From positions 21,031,676 to 21,095,675 of the forward strand of contig OX465286.1 of the NCBI GenBank assembly GCA_949987705.1: a stretch of 64,000 bases of DNA, given 5' to 3'. The notes under the pieces are model-generated. The model made no database searches, was not told where the DNA came from, and saw nothing but the letters and a program-made list of their open reading frames with translations. Positions 12,266 to 23,746 of this stretch are shown here, piece by piece. Numbering within the stretch: position 1 is the stretch's first letter; each line of letters begins with the position of its first letter. A program made the position numbers and the translations under genes. This DNA comes from Thereva unica (lineage: Eukaryota > Arthropoda > Insecta > Diptera > Therevidae).

Positions 12266-14985
12266 ATTTATTTATTTATTTATTATTCGCCAAACAAGGC
12301 ATACTTAAACTAGGTATACATATATGTACTTAGATTAAACATAGTGTATCTTTTATAATATAATATAATATTACTATAACTACTGATAGCTACTAAAAAC
12401 CTACTATTGTCAGAGAGGGGGTTATGTTAGTAGGAATTTGAGTATTTTTTTATAGTATGCCTTGTGTAGGGAAGGGGAGAGCTATGGCTATTAAAAACCA
12501 TATAGCATCTGTTGACGGGCTCGTTCCTTGGGTAATCGGTGCGGTGTGGATATTCCCTAAGTAGTTTAGTGTGTCGTGTGTGTCGAACTACATCATTGAA
12601 TTTGATTCTGTCCGACAGTAACTGCACTTTAAGCTTTCCACTTAGGGCGTCAAAGGCAACGCAAGATATGAGCAGTTTCCTCCTGCTAGACAACGGCATG
12701 AGATCAAGCACTTTGAGCCTGTCCAAGTAGTGCCGCAGGGTTTGGTAGTCATGGGGGTTGTGTAGATGTCTCAGGGCAAAAAGAAGAAATCTCTTTTGAA
12801 TGGATTCGATCCTCCTACTGCTCACTTGGAATATAGGATCCCAGATAGGACACGCATATTCCAGGATAGGGCGGACTAAAGAACAGAAGAGTGTTTTTGT
12901 GACCCATACATTACCAAATTCTTTGGCTCTCCTCTTAATGAAACCAAGAAGTTTGTTGAAATTGAGTATTTTGTCTAGGACGACGCCTAGATCTACGATA
13001 TGATCAACCTGATTCAACATTATGCCATTGAGATAATAGTTATGGTTCTGTGTGTTTTTTAAGCGGGAGAAGGTAATTGCATGACATTTGCTGGTGTTAA
13101 GTTGCAGTTTGTTCATGGTGCACCAGTCGTGTAGGGCATTGAGCTTTGTCTGCAAGAAGGAAGCATCAGTTTGGGTCTGAATGACACTATAAATTTTGAG
13201 ATCATCCGCGTAAAAGAGATGTGGAATATTTGCTAATTTATCGGAAAGATCGGAGATGAAAATATTGAAGAGAAGGGGACCGAGATGACTGCCCTGAGGA
13301 ACGCCAGAGGTTACTTCGATCTCATTAGATAGAAATCCTTGGAATCTGATAACTTGTGTTCTTCCGTTCAGATATGATTTTAACCATTCCAGGGCAGAAC
13401 CTGATATACCAAACTTTAATAGTTTTGCGATTAGGATGGCGTGGTCCACTCGATCGAAGGCCTTGCTGAAATCAGTGTACACAGCATCCAATTGATGGCC
13501 GCTCTCCATACCGCATAGCAATTCGGAAATAAGGACCATAAGGTTAGAAGTTGTTGAACGTCCTTTCCGAAACCCATGTTGTTGTTCGTTTAGGTATGGA
13601 TCGATAAGAGGAGCAATCCTGTCATGAACAAGTTTTTCAAAAAGCTTAGGAATTGATGATAAAATGGCAATGCCCCTATAGTTGTCTACCGAGTGCTAGT
13701 CACCGGATTTATAGATTGGCGTTAGGTAGGATTTCTTCCACAGCTTGGGAAACTTTCCTAACGATAAAGATTTGTTGAAGATGAGATAAAGAGGAAACGC
13801 GATATGTTGCGAGCAGCGCTGCAGGAAAATAGGAGGGAGATTGTCGGGACCATTACCTTTTTTGATATCAAGATTGTTCAGACCCGCCATGATCTCATCA
13901 ACAGAAAGGGATATACCATTTAAAAGGGAAGTGTGAGTGTGCCAGTCAGTTACATCGTGTGCTGCGCTGGACAAGGGGCTATAAATTTCAGCAAACCTAT
14001 CAGCAAACATGCTACAAATTACTTGGGGGCACGAGGTGTGGGCTCTATCATCCGTCATTGTTGTTGGGTAACCTGAAGTCTTCCGTTTAATGTTAACGTA
14101 ATCAAAGAATTTTTTAGGATCACTTATGATACTATCACCAACAGAATTAATATATGCAGAGTAGGCCTCGCGAGACCTAACAGCAAATTCTGAGGCTAGT
14201 CTAATGTACTCGGAATTCAATCTCTCGTTTACATATGTGTTATTTTTGATCATGTTGTATAATTTATTTCTTTGATTACGTAGGAATCTAGTATCTCTAT
14301 CCAGCCATGGTTCCGACACTCTATCCCGTTTTTTAATTTTGGGTATATATTTGTCGATGAAGTTGAAAATGATAGAATAAAAGCATGAAACTATCACGTC
14401 AAGATCATTGCTAGTTAGCCTATGCTCCCAGTCGACTAGGGATAATTCGAAACCAATACTGTCCAGGTCCGCGTTCTTAAAATCGTAAACAAGTGCATTG
14501 TTATGTGATGTACGATGCTTGGGGATTGATGAATTAAATTCGAGAATCCACGCGGAGTGGTGGATGGAGTTCGAAAATAGGTTTTCCTCATCGGAAACGA
14601 GTGGAGTATTCACCTCCTCGTGTGAATTGGTGAAGATCAGGTCTAGCCATTTACCACAAGAATTTGGTTGCCCGATAATTTGGTGAAGATCATTGTCGTA
14701 AAGAGTGTCGATAAATTTTATATCGACGGCATTAGTTGCATTAATAGGAAGTAATTTATTATCTTCCTCGTCGGGGATAAAAGAAATATTTGGTCGATTG
14801 AAATCACCGAGGATAAATATGACATCATTACCGCAGAGTGTATCGTTAACTTCCTCCACTATATGCAATAGATCGTCATAGTTGGATTCGTCGGAATTGG
14901 GGGGGATATAGAACGAACCGATGAATATATTCTTCAGGTCGGATTTGATTCTTATGAAGAACATGCAATACTATATGAATGAGCT
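12266..14985 (-). mobile_element. CR1/Jockey-group non-LTR retrotransposon, 5'-truncated
   Basis: A minus-strand LINE of about 2.7 kb. Its 3' end is an (AATA)n tail at 12266-12290. The 5' end stops within the endonuclease domain near 14985, typical of incomplete reverse transcription. It lies in Syt7 intron 11522-23746, in the same orientation as the gene. A related but more decayed endonuclease copy occurs at 44745-46800. Target duplications are not evident. Confidence 0.85.
12427..14964 (-). pseudogene. LINE ORF2 (endonuclease + reverse transcriptase), one internal stop
   Basis: The frame 14964-13696 encodes the second half of an APE-type endonuclease (FIGSFYIPPNSD, FILGDFNRP) followed by the RT entry (GPDNLPPIFLQRCS, LTPIYKSGD). 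A single TAG at 13696-13698 interrupts it. The same frame then runs on through the RT core: FRKGRSTTSN, TDFSKAFDRVDH, SGVPQGSHLGPLLFNIFI, the catalytic FYADDLKIY (about residue 108 of the 12427-13539 frame) and the thumb. Apart from the one nonsense codon and the missing 5' end, the frame is open for more than 2.5 kb, so this copy is young. The N-terminal half of the endonuclease and any ORF1 are absent. Confidence 0.9.
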
Positions 14986-15107
14986 GTCACTCCAAGCTTA
15001 ACTTCTTACCGCATCTGTTCACCAGAGCATCGTTAATAATAAACAGTTACTATACTCGTATAATAAAACAGTGCTTTTTTCTTTGTTTAATTAACTTTAA
15101 ACCATCA

Positions 15108-15121
15108 GGTTATGGGCCCAG
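15108..15121 (+). promoter_or_regulatory. Copia-type primer-binding site
   Basis: GGTTATGGGCCCAG, immediately after an LTR-like end (TTTAAACCATCA), matches the PBS used by Drosophila copia-group elements, which prime from an internal fragment of initiator tRNA-Met. It places the LTR/internal boundary at about 15107. Confidence 0.7.
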
Positions 15122-15190
15122 ACTGCTTTAGAACTTAAGGTGTGTTCGATGACTGCTCCAGCTCAACTTTAAGCAGAAAAAATCAGCAAT

Positions 15191-15515
15191 TTGCGTTCTT
15201 TGAGACTTTTTGACAGATCTTTTCTGCTCCCATTTACCTTGCTCTGCGTTTTTTGCACACTATTACTTGCCGGCCTACCAGAAACATACAGACCCATGAT
15301 TATGGCTTTAGAGAGCTCCGGTGTGCGAATATCTGCTGATTTGGTGAAGACAAAAATATTACAAGAGGTTAAAGCATCCGATTCATCAGCATTGTATGGC
15401 ATGCCTACAAATAATCGTAAGACTACATACAATTCTAAAAAACAAAAACAACAGCAGCAAAGGTCCGAAGTGCTTTAAATGTAACAAATATGGTCACATC
15501 AGTGCAAATTGTTAG
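15191..15515 (+). pseudogene. Copia gag remnant with CCHC zinc knuckle
   Basis: A 95-residue frame contains a gag helical segment (LAGLPETYRPMIMALESS). A change of frame then leads into CFKCNKYGHISANC at 15471-15512, a perfect CX2CX4HX4C nucleic-acid-binding knuckle. It is followed at once by a TAG stop (15513-15515). Most of N-terminal gag is missing relative to a normal copia polyprotein. Confidence 0.75.
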
Positions 15516-15594
15516 TTCAAAGGGACACAGCACGAAAATAATAGCAATAACGGTTATGTAGCTGCGTTCCCACCTGGAGAATCAACAGAGAATC

Positions 15595-16046
15595 GGGGCC
15601 TCGGTAGTCTAGAGGTAAGGCGCCTGACTGCTATCCCCAGAGGTCCCGGGTTCGAATCCCGGCGGCGCCACGGTCCTTCGCCTTTCCCACCTAACTTTCC
15701 TTCTTTCTTCTTCCCTCTTTACATTCCTGATTCCCCTGTCATAGCCTTCCCTAGTCCTTCCCCGCTCTACCAAGCGCATGCCATCGGTTGGTTGATGAGA
15801 TTCAACTCGTTTCAGGAGGCATAACACTCCAGCGAGTTGTTCTCGACGCCCCGATGTCAGAGTCGCGAAATTATTGTGAGTAGGTGGAATAAAATATCGC
15901 GGTTAGGTTGTGACAGTTACTTCCTTCTCTTCTCTCTATCTTCCGGCTAGAGCTGCTGTTCGACATTCACTCTATACGAAAAAATAGATTGTCGACAGTA
16001 CAAAGGGACTTTCCCTAAGCCTCAAGTCTGTCACATAAAAAAAAAA
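15595..16046 (+). mobile_element. tRNA-derived SINE, copy 1 (inside copia)
   Basis: A 452-bp element. The first ~75 bp are tRNA-like, with an A box (TAGTCTAGAGG) and B box (GGTTCGAATCC) of an RNA polymerase III promoter. A ~360-bp unrelated body follows, ending CTGTCACATA plus a poly-A run. Two other copies lie at 23131-23614 and 51470-51924. It separates the copia gag knuckle from the protease, so it arrived after copia. The open frame on its minus strand is not a gene. Confidence 0.88.
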
Positions 16047-16049
16047 GAG

Positions 16050-16530
16050 GAGAGTTGCTGGTACGTCGATCCCGGAGCATCAATGCACATGACAAGGCAC
16101 CGCGACTGGCTCTATAATGAATATCCATCACCCGTGCGTACTGGCAAGATAGCAAATAAGATGAAGCTACGCGTGGAACTTTGTGGTAATGTAAGCATTG
16201 CGGTGGTAGTTGACAAAGTACCAAAATACATTCAGTTAAAAAATGTACTGTATGTACCAGACCTGTCAACAAACCTGGTATCAATAAGTCAAATTAAAAA
16301 AAATAATTACAAAATTGAATTTAATACTTTTGAATGTATGTAATATAAAGAACAAGAAAAATAAAACAATAATTGCAGCAGGATTAACGTGTAACCTGTA
16401 CAAATTAGTTACTGGATATAATGAAACTGCTATGCTCTCTCATGTAAAAGAAGATGATCCCTTCTTATGGCATCAACGATTAGGTCATCTGAAAATTTCT
16501 GCAGTGAATAAGTTGCCCTTGTGTACATAA
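16050..16530 (+). pseudogene. Copia protease and GAG-pre-integrase domains, broken
   Basis: 16050-16343 reads CWYVDPGASMHMTRHRDWL and on to LKNVLYVPDLSTNLVSISQ, the copia aspartic protease and its downstream strand motif. The catalytic triplet is DPG rather than DSG/DTG. A frameshift near 16330 leads to a frame with FLWHQRLGHLKISAVNKL, the HXXXXH-type GAG-pre-integrase zinc-binding region, which ends at a stop at 16528. Confidence 0.82.
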
Positions 16531-16639
16531 GGTGTAAAGTTGTTACAAAAGAAGGAAACGGTCATATGCAATTCGTGCATGGAAAGAAAGCAAACGAGGT
16601 TACCCTTTAATAAGAATCTTTTCAGAGCTACATCTTTGC

Positions 16640-17215
16640 TTTAGGTAATTCATTCCGATCTGTGTGGTCCTATGGAGACTACGTCATTGGGAGGTGCTAA
16701 GTACTTCATTACTTTCACAGATGATTTCTCTCGTAAGGTATTTGTATATGTTTTGAATAACAAACTTGACATTTTATGGAAATTTAAAGAATTTAAAAAT
16801 ATGGTGGAAAATCAACTAAATTGCAAAATCAAAACCTTACGTACAGATAATGGCACGGAATATGTCAATAATGAATTTTCTTATGTTCTAAAGGAAATGG
16901 GTATTATACATCAAACAACGAATCCATACTGTCCAGAGCAAAACGGTCTTGCGGAACGCATGAACCGCATCCTTGTTGAACGAGCTAAATGCATGCTAGC
17001 AATATCCACAGCGTCATATGCAATTAATCGCTCACCTACTAGAGTGTTAAAGGATTTAACTCCGGAGCAAGTATGGACTGGAATCAAACCCAACCTACAA
17101 CACATGAAGATATTTGGATGTGATGCAAGAAAGAAGTGGGACATGAAATAACGCAAGCTGACCTTCATTGGATATTGTTCTGATACCAACAGTTATCGTG
17201 TCGAGATGAAAAATT
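16640..17215 (+). pseudogene. Copia integrase core, 3' truncated
   Basis: The DDE triad is visible: Asp in VIHSDLCGP (about 16652), Asp in LRTDNGTEYV, and Glu in EQNGLAERMNR. The open stretch 16672-17151 holds most of the core, ending YAINRSPTR and HMKIFGCDA. A stop at 17149 is followed by recognisable sequence (IGYCSDTNSYRV) to about 17215, where the element ends. Confidence 0.88.
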
Positions 17216-17225
17216 ATATGAGAGC

Positions 17226-17500
17226 AATCTATCTATCTATATTATTAAAAGAAAGTTTCTGTATGTATGCGTGTATATGTGCACTATAGCGGGCGCACAA
17301 GTCATAGCAGAGCCTCGCACCAAGGTCCGTAGGGGCCTCCCATGATGCACTCCATAGTCCAGTTTTCGATATTCAAAATGGCCGCCGAAATATGATCGAA
17401 ATTCAAAATGGCCACCTAAATTGTATTCCGATTGCAATGAAAATTGGTATCTGGCGGTTTTTAAGGTAACGAATTTATGATCACGGACGACCAGGTCACG
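17226..17500 (+). mobile_element. Non-autonomous Helitron-like repeat, copy B
   Basis: Starts TCTATATTATTAAAAGAAAG and repeats the order of copy A at 404: TCTGTATGTATGCGTG, CATAGCAGAGCC, GGGGCCTCCCATGATGCACT, then TTCAAAATGGCCGCC twice and TTGGTATCTGGCGG. It truncates the copia integrase on its left. No ORF. Confidence 0.5.
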
Positions 17501-18414
17501 CAATTCGACGTCCACTGAAAACGACACGTTAAATCTCGTTTTGGGTTCACGTAAGTTGACGTTTTATGTTTGTCGTTTTAAAAGTAATCTTCTCGACGCC
17601 AAACTGGGCGTCGAATTTAGTTATAGTACCAATTAACTGAAATATTAAATTCAAATAGACCGCCCCGATAAGAAATTCTAACGGATGGCAAAAAGTATCT
17701 GAAATAAATAAAGTAAAAAAATTACAATTGTATCAAACATATTTTAGGTATGGTTAGGTTTCAAATATAACATAAAAAGAACATTAGTGACAGATAAGAT
17801 TGCCAAGACTGATTGTGGATTGTATGAAGCTTTTCATATAACGCCACTAGAAGAAAGTGTTACATCAACAAGTTTGGAAGTCTCCCACATGCGAGGTCAT
17901 ATGGACTTGGCTCTGGCAGCAGTAATGCAGTGTTCTTCCTCGATAAATGGATCTTTACAACAAATTTCGTTAGCGTTGAGATTCAAAATTTTGAGGGTTC
18001 AAACGAAATTATTTCATCTAAGCCTCAGGGCCGGATATAAGCATAGGCAACATAGGTGCTCGCTTAGGGCCCACACCACATAAAAAAATATTTTATGCAA
18101 TCCACCATATACGACACCGACTGTACCGCATAGTCGAAGGCGGAATCTTTATTTATATGTTTTACATATTTGAATATATATGTCCAACTCCAGCAAATTC
18201 AAACTTTTCAAAAAGCTCGATAGTAAGTTAACATTTCGCTCAGTTAGGAGGAAGGCGAACTTCCCTTCAACTCAGTAATCAGCGAATTAGCGTGATAATG
18301 ATTAGCGAATTAATATTTCATACTTATAAAAGACAAATCGTTTCATTTTCACATAGTGCGTAGGATCCAATCGTGGAATGATAAAAAGTTTGTTAAGCAA
18401 CGAACTTTCCATCA
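17501..18414. other. Unassigned intronic sequence with one hAT-like end
   Basis: No coding support. CAGGGCCGGATATAAG at 18026, with a nearby GGGCCC, resembles a hAT-type terminal repeat, but I found no partner end or duplication. The open frame 17787-18083 runs into it and shows no domain. Confidence 0.35.
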
Positions 18415-18612
18415 TTTAAACTACGTTTAGATCCCAAAATCAACGCGAAAGTGCACTTTGAAGCTCTTTTATCGCACAGCAATTTGTATGCTTTTTTCTC
18501 TGTTGCACGAAAATTCTGAAACTTTCGAAAAAAGCATACAAATTTCTGTGCGATAAAAGAGTCTCAAAGTGCACTTTCGCGTTGACTTTGGGATGTAAAC
18601 GCGACTTTAACG
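18415..18612. mobile_element. Foldback MITE (about 200 bp)
   Basis: The arms are nearly perfect inverted copies. The left arm carries CGCGAAAGTGCACTTTG, TCTTTTATCGCACAG and TTTGTATGCTTTTTT. The right arm carries AAAAAAGCATACAAATT, CTGTGCGATAAAAGA and CAAAGTGCACTTTCGCG. The spacer is about 25 bp. The outermost bases also pair loosely (TTTAAACTACG and its counterpart). No ORF; the family is unknown. Confidence 0.75.
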
Positions 18613-19937
18613 ACCGGACCGTAAATTAAAGAATATGTTTTGCAAGAATCGAGGAAAAAAGCTTATTTAACCCATTGAGCCCCTCTTATATTTCGGACAT
18701 TTTAATTCGGCGTGTCATATTAAGTACTCCGAAATTATTCAGCTGATTCTTTGACAAATGAGAAATGTCAAAGTTGGTTTGAACTATCTATTTAACTTTT
18801 ATTTTTTGTTATAGAAGTTAGCGCCATTTAAGTTACATTAAGTTGTGACCATAGGATAATTGTAGAGAAGAGGTATTTAGCTAGGTTCTAGAAACAAATT
18901 TAGCGCTTTATTCGATTGTCAAACCGTTAAGTAATTTTCTTACTTTATTTAAGAAAAGTGTTAAAATAATTTTGATCATGGAAAAAGCTATTTAACTTTG
19001 TACTGACCAATTTTGTTCTGGCTTATAACGCCAATTGTTTTAGTGATGATCGTGAAGGTGTTATAGAAATATCTGGAGGTTAGTGCCATTAAAGTTAGTA
19101 CTTGATCCAAATACTATTAAAGTACTCAAGTCAATAAATGTAGCGGTGATTTACAATTTTGATATTAAAATTACTTTTACTGCTAATCTTTCAATGCCTA
19201 TTTAGTTTTAGCGTAGTTCCAGTTTCATTTATATGTATATTGCCCTTTGTACTTTTTTACTTTCATCTAGATCAAAATTCTACAGCCATCTAGACCTTTT
19301 ACACGGTACTAATATTCTTTTATGCTGAGCACGTCCAATGCTCGAAGAATTCCCGTCTTTGAAGCGGGCGAATGAATGATTGAGGCGCAAATCATTTACT
19401 CCCGTTCGCCTACATTATACGTCGAAAAAGTTCATAATCTTTCGTTTGAAATCCATTTTTCATTACGAAATCACTTATATTATTACTTCTTAAGCCAAGT
19501 GTCCATTATAAAGTTTTTTTCGGTAGAGTGTAGAGCGTAAAGTGTAGAGCTCTGCCTGTAGTGCGTACAGTGAAATTACGAATAGAGCTCTACCACGCGC
19601 TCCACAGACTGTGTACACTGCAGATGTGTTTTTCTTTACTGTAGAGTCGTAAGGTAGAGCGCGCAACTGCGACCATGAACTTCAACTCAGCGCAAAATTT
19701 TGTGATATTTTGGGGGTTTCAATAGTTTATACCACATAGTGCAGAGCTGTCGTGGAGGATCTACCGCTGAGTTAGTCATGTTAAGCTGGTGACAGTCAAG
19801 TCACATTTTATTAATTTTTTTTTTGCAATAACGGGACATTTCCCCACTTACACACTTCAAGAGAATGCTCGCACAACCCCACCCACCCAACCCAACTCCT
19901 TACCAATCCTCAAATCATTTCACAGGAAACTAACACC
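18613..19937. other. Unassigned intronic sequence
   Basis: No ORF with domain features. 19520-19680 is dense in GTAGAG / CTCTAC words (GTGTAGAGCGTAAAGTGTAG), probably another small repeat, but its ends are not resolved. Confidence 0.35.
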
Positions 19938-20429
19938 ATGTTCGCACTGAGCCGAAATTACGTGATTTCGGCTATTTTGGTGATTTCGCCCAAAATCACG
20001 TTCAAAATCATGTGATTTCCCATGTATTCTTGTGATTTCGAAATCATCTCAAACCTCGTAATTTTGGCAAAATTACGAACGAAATCATGTTGAAGCCAAT
20101 ACTCAAACCTAAAAATCGAATTCAGTTCAATTCAGCACGTCTCTCTTGGTGGTGAGCTTGTCAGTTTGACACATTTTAAAAACACAATTTTGATTTTTCA
20201 CATTTTAGCATTCTTCAAAATACAAAAACCCAAGATATATAAAATAAATAAGCTATGGGCTTTGTTATAAGAGGAATTGCTAGTGAAATTCGGGCAGGAA
20301 AAAACGAAGACATGAGTAGTGCTAGAAAAAACTGTCAAACGAAATCATTTCAATCCAGTGCGAACGGTTCTACGTAATTTCAAAATCACTTTCCGAAATC
20401 ACCTAATTTCGGCTCAGTGCGAACATGGT
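19938..20429. mobile_element. TIR MITE (ACCATGTTCGCACTGAGCC ends)
   Basis: The left terminus ACCATGTTCGCACTGAGCCG is exactly inverted at the right terminus (CGGCTCAGTGCGAACATGGT), and imperfect pairing extends inward (GAAATTACGTGATTTCGG against its counterpart). It is 492 bp with no ORF. A 3-bp TAA flank on each side is possible, but the register is uncertain by one base. It touches the THAP element that begins at 20437. Confidence 0.75.
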
Positions 20430-20436
20430 ATAAACC

Positions 20437-21453
20437 CATGGTACAATAATACAAGGTAAGCTCATAAGGAAAAGCTCTGTTTCCATCTTGAAAAGCTTTG
20501 ACGTCATCAAGATCTTTTAACTCTCTACCATTTGAAAGTTAATTCGTTTGTAAGACGTTTTCATTCAAAATTATTGTTTATAATCAATACAAAATTAAAA
20601 AAATAAAGAACAGATATTAAAGACAATTAATCATCATGGTTTAAAGCAAAGTAATGTTGGGTTTCCACCAATCAGAGAGTTTCAAAAAGCAGTTTTATTT
20701 TTAAACATTTTGTTTGTTTTTAACTACCCACTCGAGATGGGACAATGTTTTGTTTTTAAACACACTATTCTCCTAAAAAAATGTTGAATATTGATATTTT
20801 TGTTGACAAAAACAGTTTTTGTTTCTGTTTCTTATTTTGTCTGTTTGGTGGAAACCCCTTCATAAGAGGTTGCAAATATAAGAAACATAAGACACCAAAT
20901 GCTGCAATAACAAATTTTCAGTATTTTACGTTTCCTAAAAATCAAAATATATCAAAATTGTAGAGTGAAATGTGCGACAAAAATGAAATTAGTTTTCAGA
21001 AGGCTATTATATGTTCAGTACATTTCAGTGAAGATAGTTATACTATACTCTCAATTCTAGACTATTGCCTTCAATTTTTAAAAAATATTAAATAAAAACG
21101 CGTTACAAAGCTGCTGAATAAGAAAAGATTTTTCAAAATTATAATAAAGTCTAAATTATAATAAAAAGAAATTATATAAAAAATCCGTTAAGAAATGCAC
21201 AACATGCGAATTTACCAGATAATGTAAAATCTTTGTTTTTTTAGATGTAGATTATATTGCAGAATTAAAAATTTAAATAATAATATTAAAAATCAACAAC
21301 GAAAGAATAGAAATAAAAAAATGCAAAAATATTTCTATTAAAATAAGCGTTTAATTTATTTAATACCATACAAATCTGTTTGAAAAAGATCTGAGTGACG
21401 TCAGGGCAAAAGCTTTTTTCTCTTATGAGCTTACCTTGTATTATTGTACCATG
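20437..21453 (+). mobile_element. THAP/P-like DNA transposon, non-autonomous, with 9-bp duplication
   Basis: The termini CATGGTACAATAATACAAGG and its exact inverse (21434-21453) bound a 1017-bp element, with pairing continuing through GTAAGCTCATAAG. GTATAAACC flanks both ends (20428-20436 and 21454-21462). A shorter relative is at 62340-62527. It holds a decayed THAP-domain fragment, which points to the P-element superfamily (usual duplication 7-8 bp, so 9 is slightly odd). Confidence 0.75.
20850..21060 (+). pseudogene. THAP zinc-finger remnant
   Basis: The reading GCKYKKHKTPNAAI, FQYFTFPKNQ and, after a TAG, IICSVHFSEDSY shows the Cys...Cys...FP...C-x2-H-F pattern of THAP DNA-binding domains (C2CH), the N-terminal domain of P-type transposases. 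The first Cys-rich part and everything after the domain are missing. Confidence 0.55.
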
Positions 21454-22540
21454 GTATAAACCAAAGTCACAAAAGCTGCGTTCATTAACTTTCAAGTAAA
21501 CCAACAACAACTTGATCCAAAAAAGATTTGGATCAAAATGTGTCTTGGATATGGCTGTTACACAAGACACATCTCATTGGAATTGTTATCCAAGACACAT
21601 CTCATTGGAAAATCAAGAGCTTTTATAATTTTGTTGTTTTTTTAATTTTGTGTGGAACCCAATTAAGCTTTTTTACAAATTGTTTTTAAAGCAGAAATAT
21701 CTGTAATAAGTTTTAGAAACTGATATAAATTGCGACAGAACACGTCAAAAATCAGGACTACAACTGTAAAAAACTAAATTTCCAAAATTTCTTCCATGAT
21801 CCAACTCCGTACTTTTATGTTCGGCTGATCTGGTCTGGATCACGGTGTAAAAAGAACAGAGCTAAAGACGCATGGGCGAGTTTGGAAATTCCTGAAAAAA
21901 TTACTCACACACGAGTGAGCGTACTAGCAAACAGCTCTCGCTCTAGCAGTCGCTACGCATTATTTTGGTTTTTCTCTTGTACTTACGATTTTGGAGTACA
22001 GTCTGCGTTACGTCATCGTTTTGGATTTTCACTACTACTTTGAAAATATACTTTATAGGGAAATCATAATCACGTACGCAGACACTGTATAAGTATTGAA
22101 TGTTTGAAAAACATAGACACAAATTTTGAAATGTAAAATAAAAAATGAAAAATTGTATCAGTATTAGGAAGCAGTCTAGAATCTTAAATAAATTAAATCT
22201 AAAAATAAAGTCAAACGTTTATGTAAAATAAGTAAATATAAAATAAATTAATGTAAATTAATTTACAATCTAATAAATAGTTTAAATATAAGTTTTAAAC
22301 TATATTGATGTGATTTGGGGTTTTGATATTGAAGACGAAAGATTTAAGGCGCTAGACCACATCAAGTTGCACATGAGTGAGGATTTTCGTACCCTGAAAT
22401 TAATAGAAATAAAACAAATAATAAAATCAGTTATCGCCAAAAACTAACTGTTGCCTTTTTTTTGCTCGAAGAAGAGAAAAAGCAAAAAAGGAAGGAGCGA
22501 GATTGGATCGTGAAGAGAAAACAAAACGCTGGAATGTAGA
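21454..22540. other. Unassigned intronic sequence
   Basis: Contains one short direct repeat (CCAAGACACATCTCATTGGAA near 21541-21560 and 21581-21601). The rest is AT-rich with no domain-bearing ORF. Confidence 0.4.
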
Positions 22541-23000
22541 GAGAATTATTGAATGAGCTTACGGATCACGCATCTGCATACTTAAATTTTTCTGTGTATG
22601 TCTTACTTGAATTTCGAGGCGTTTATTTTATAATTGGACAGAATTACAGGCAAACCAAAGGTGCTACAGAAATTGGTTCCGCTTTGCTATATTTTTTAAA
22701 AACTCATGATTTTGAGGGTTATTCATTCTATCAGGTTGTTTTGTGATGGCTGTGAGAGCCACGCATATACTCTTGTTCTGGCTTCAACAGCTATCAGAAG
22801 CAAACATGTAAAAATACAACTTTTTTCCCTCTCAGTGGACACAGCTTTTTGCCTGCTGACAAGGTTTTTGAACGTGTAGAAAAGGAGCTTAGGCACCATC
22901 CAATTATGACGACCCCAGAAGAATATATAGAATAGTATTTTCAGTTTGAAACATTTAAAATTTGGGATGGGATTGGAAGTTATACCAAGGAATTAATTAT
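22541..23000 (+). pseudogene. DDE-type transposase fragment, family uncertain
   Basis: 22549-22746 reads ASAYLNFSVYVLLEFRG and IGSALLYFLKTHDFEGY, followed by a broken LFCDGC segment. In another frame SGHSFLPADKVFERVEKEL appears (about 22836-22892), then MTTPEEYIE and a stop. The D...GHSFLPxD...E pattern resembles an insect transposase-like family I have met but cannot name securely. There are at least two frameshifts, and no TIRs were found. Confidence 0.5.
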
Positions 23001-23130
23001 TGCTCTCATATAATTTTCATTTCGAGACGATGACCACTTGGGCTAGAAAAAAAGCGAAGCAATTATATAAATGTTAATATGAGAATGATAAAATAAAAAC
23101 AAAAGTTTGTAAACCAAAACTTATATTTAG

Positions 23131-23614
23131 GGGGCCTCGGTGGTCTAGAGGTAAGGCGCCTGACTACTATCCCAGAGGTCCCGGGTTCGAATCCCGGCCA
23201 GCCCCACGGTCCTTCGCCTTTTCCACTTTCCCGCCCACATAACTTCCCTTCTTTCTTCTCCCCTCTTTACATTCCTGATTCCTCCTGTCATCGTCTTCGC
23301 TAGTCCTTCCCCGCTCCACCAAGCGCATGTCATCGGTTGGCTGATGAGATTCAACTCGTTTCAGGAGGCATAACACTCCAGCGAGTTGTTTCTCAAAATG
23401 CCCCGATGCCAGATTCGCGAAATGGTTGTAAGTAGGTGGAATAAAAAAAAATATCGCGGCTAGGTTGTGGCAGCTCCTTCCTACTTCTCTCTCTCTCTTT
23501 CTACTTTCTATCTTCCGGCTAGAGCTGCTGTTCAACATTCTATACGAAAAATAGATTGTCGAACAGTACAAAGGGGCTTTCCCTAAGCCTCTAGTCTACC
23601 ACATAAAAAAAAAA
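23131..23614 (+). mobile_element. tRNA-derived SINE, copy 2
   Basis: Same family as 15595-16046 and more diverged (GGTGGTCTAGAGG head, extra CT repeats near 23485). It has A box, B box and body in the same order, with a terminal CACATA plus poly-A. It lies 130 bp downstream of the Syt7 C2B exon on the opposite strand, inside the 12.2-kb intron. Confidence 0.86.
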
Positions 23615-23746
23615 TTATTGATCAATCTTAGCTTATCTTAGGTTAGTTCGTTCGATTTAGATTTTTTTTAAGAAATTGTAATTGTGCTTCCAATGACGCC
23701 ACGCTACTGAGACAATAATATTAATGAAAAATTTGATTCTAACAAC

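Larger units (their letters stand above)
14990..17220 (+). mobile_element. Ty1/copia retrotransposon, internally deleted and broken
   Basis: Order on the plus strand: end of a 5' LTR, primer-binding site 15108-15121, a gag remnant with zinc knuckle, a SINE insertion (15595-16046), protease, GAG-pre-integrase and integrase. It stops near 17220 before the reverse transcriptase. The order PR-IN ahead of RT is the copia arrangement. Stops and frameshifts interrupt every domain, so it is dead. The 3' half was lost, or cut at the Helitron-like repeat that starts at 17226. Confidence 0.85.

Noticed and set aside
15601..15672. Functional tRNA gene at the SINE heads
   Set aside because: The A and B boxes are present, but the acceptor arm pairs poorly and the sequence runs straight into the SINE body in all three copies.
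15609..15827. Minus-strand ORF over the SINE head (also 23145-23571 and 51484-51702)
   Set aside because: The same peptide appears only because the SINE is repeated; it is antisense to the pol III promoter and has no domain.
18026..18070. Complete hAT element starting CAGGGCCGG
   Set aside because: No inverted partner end or 8-bp duplication could be found downstream.
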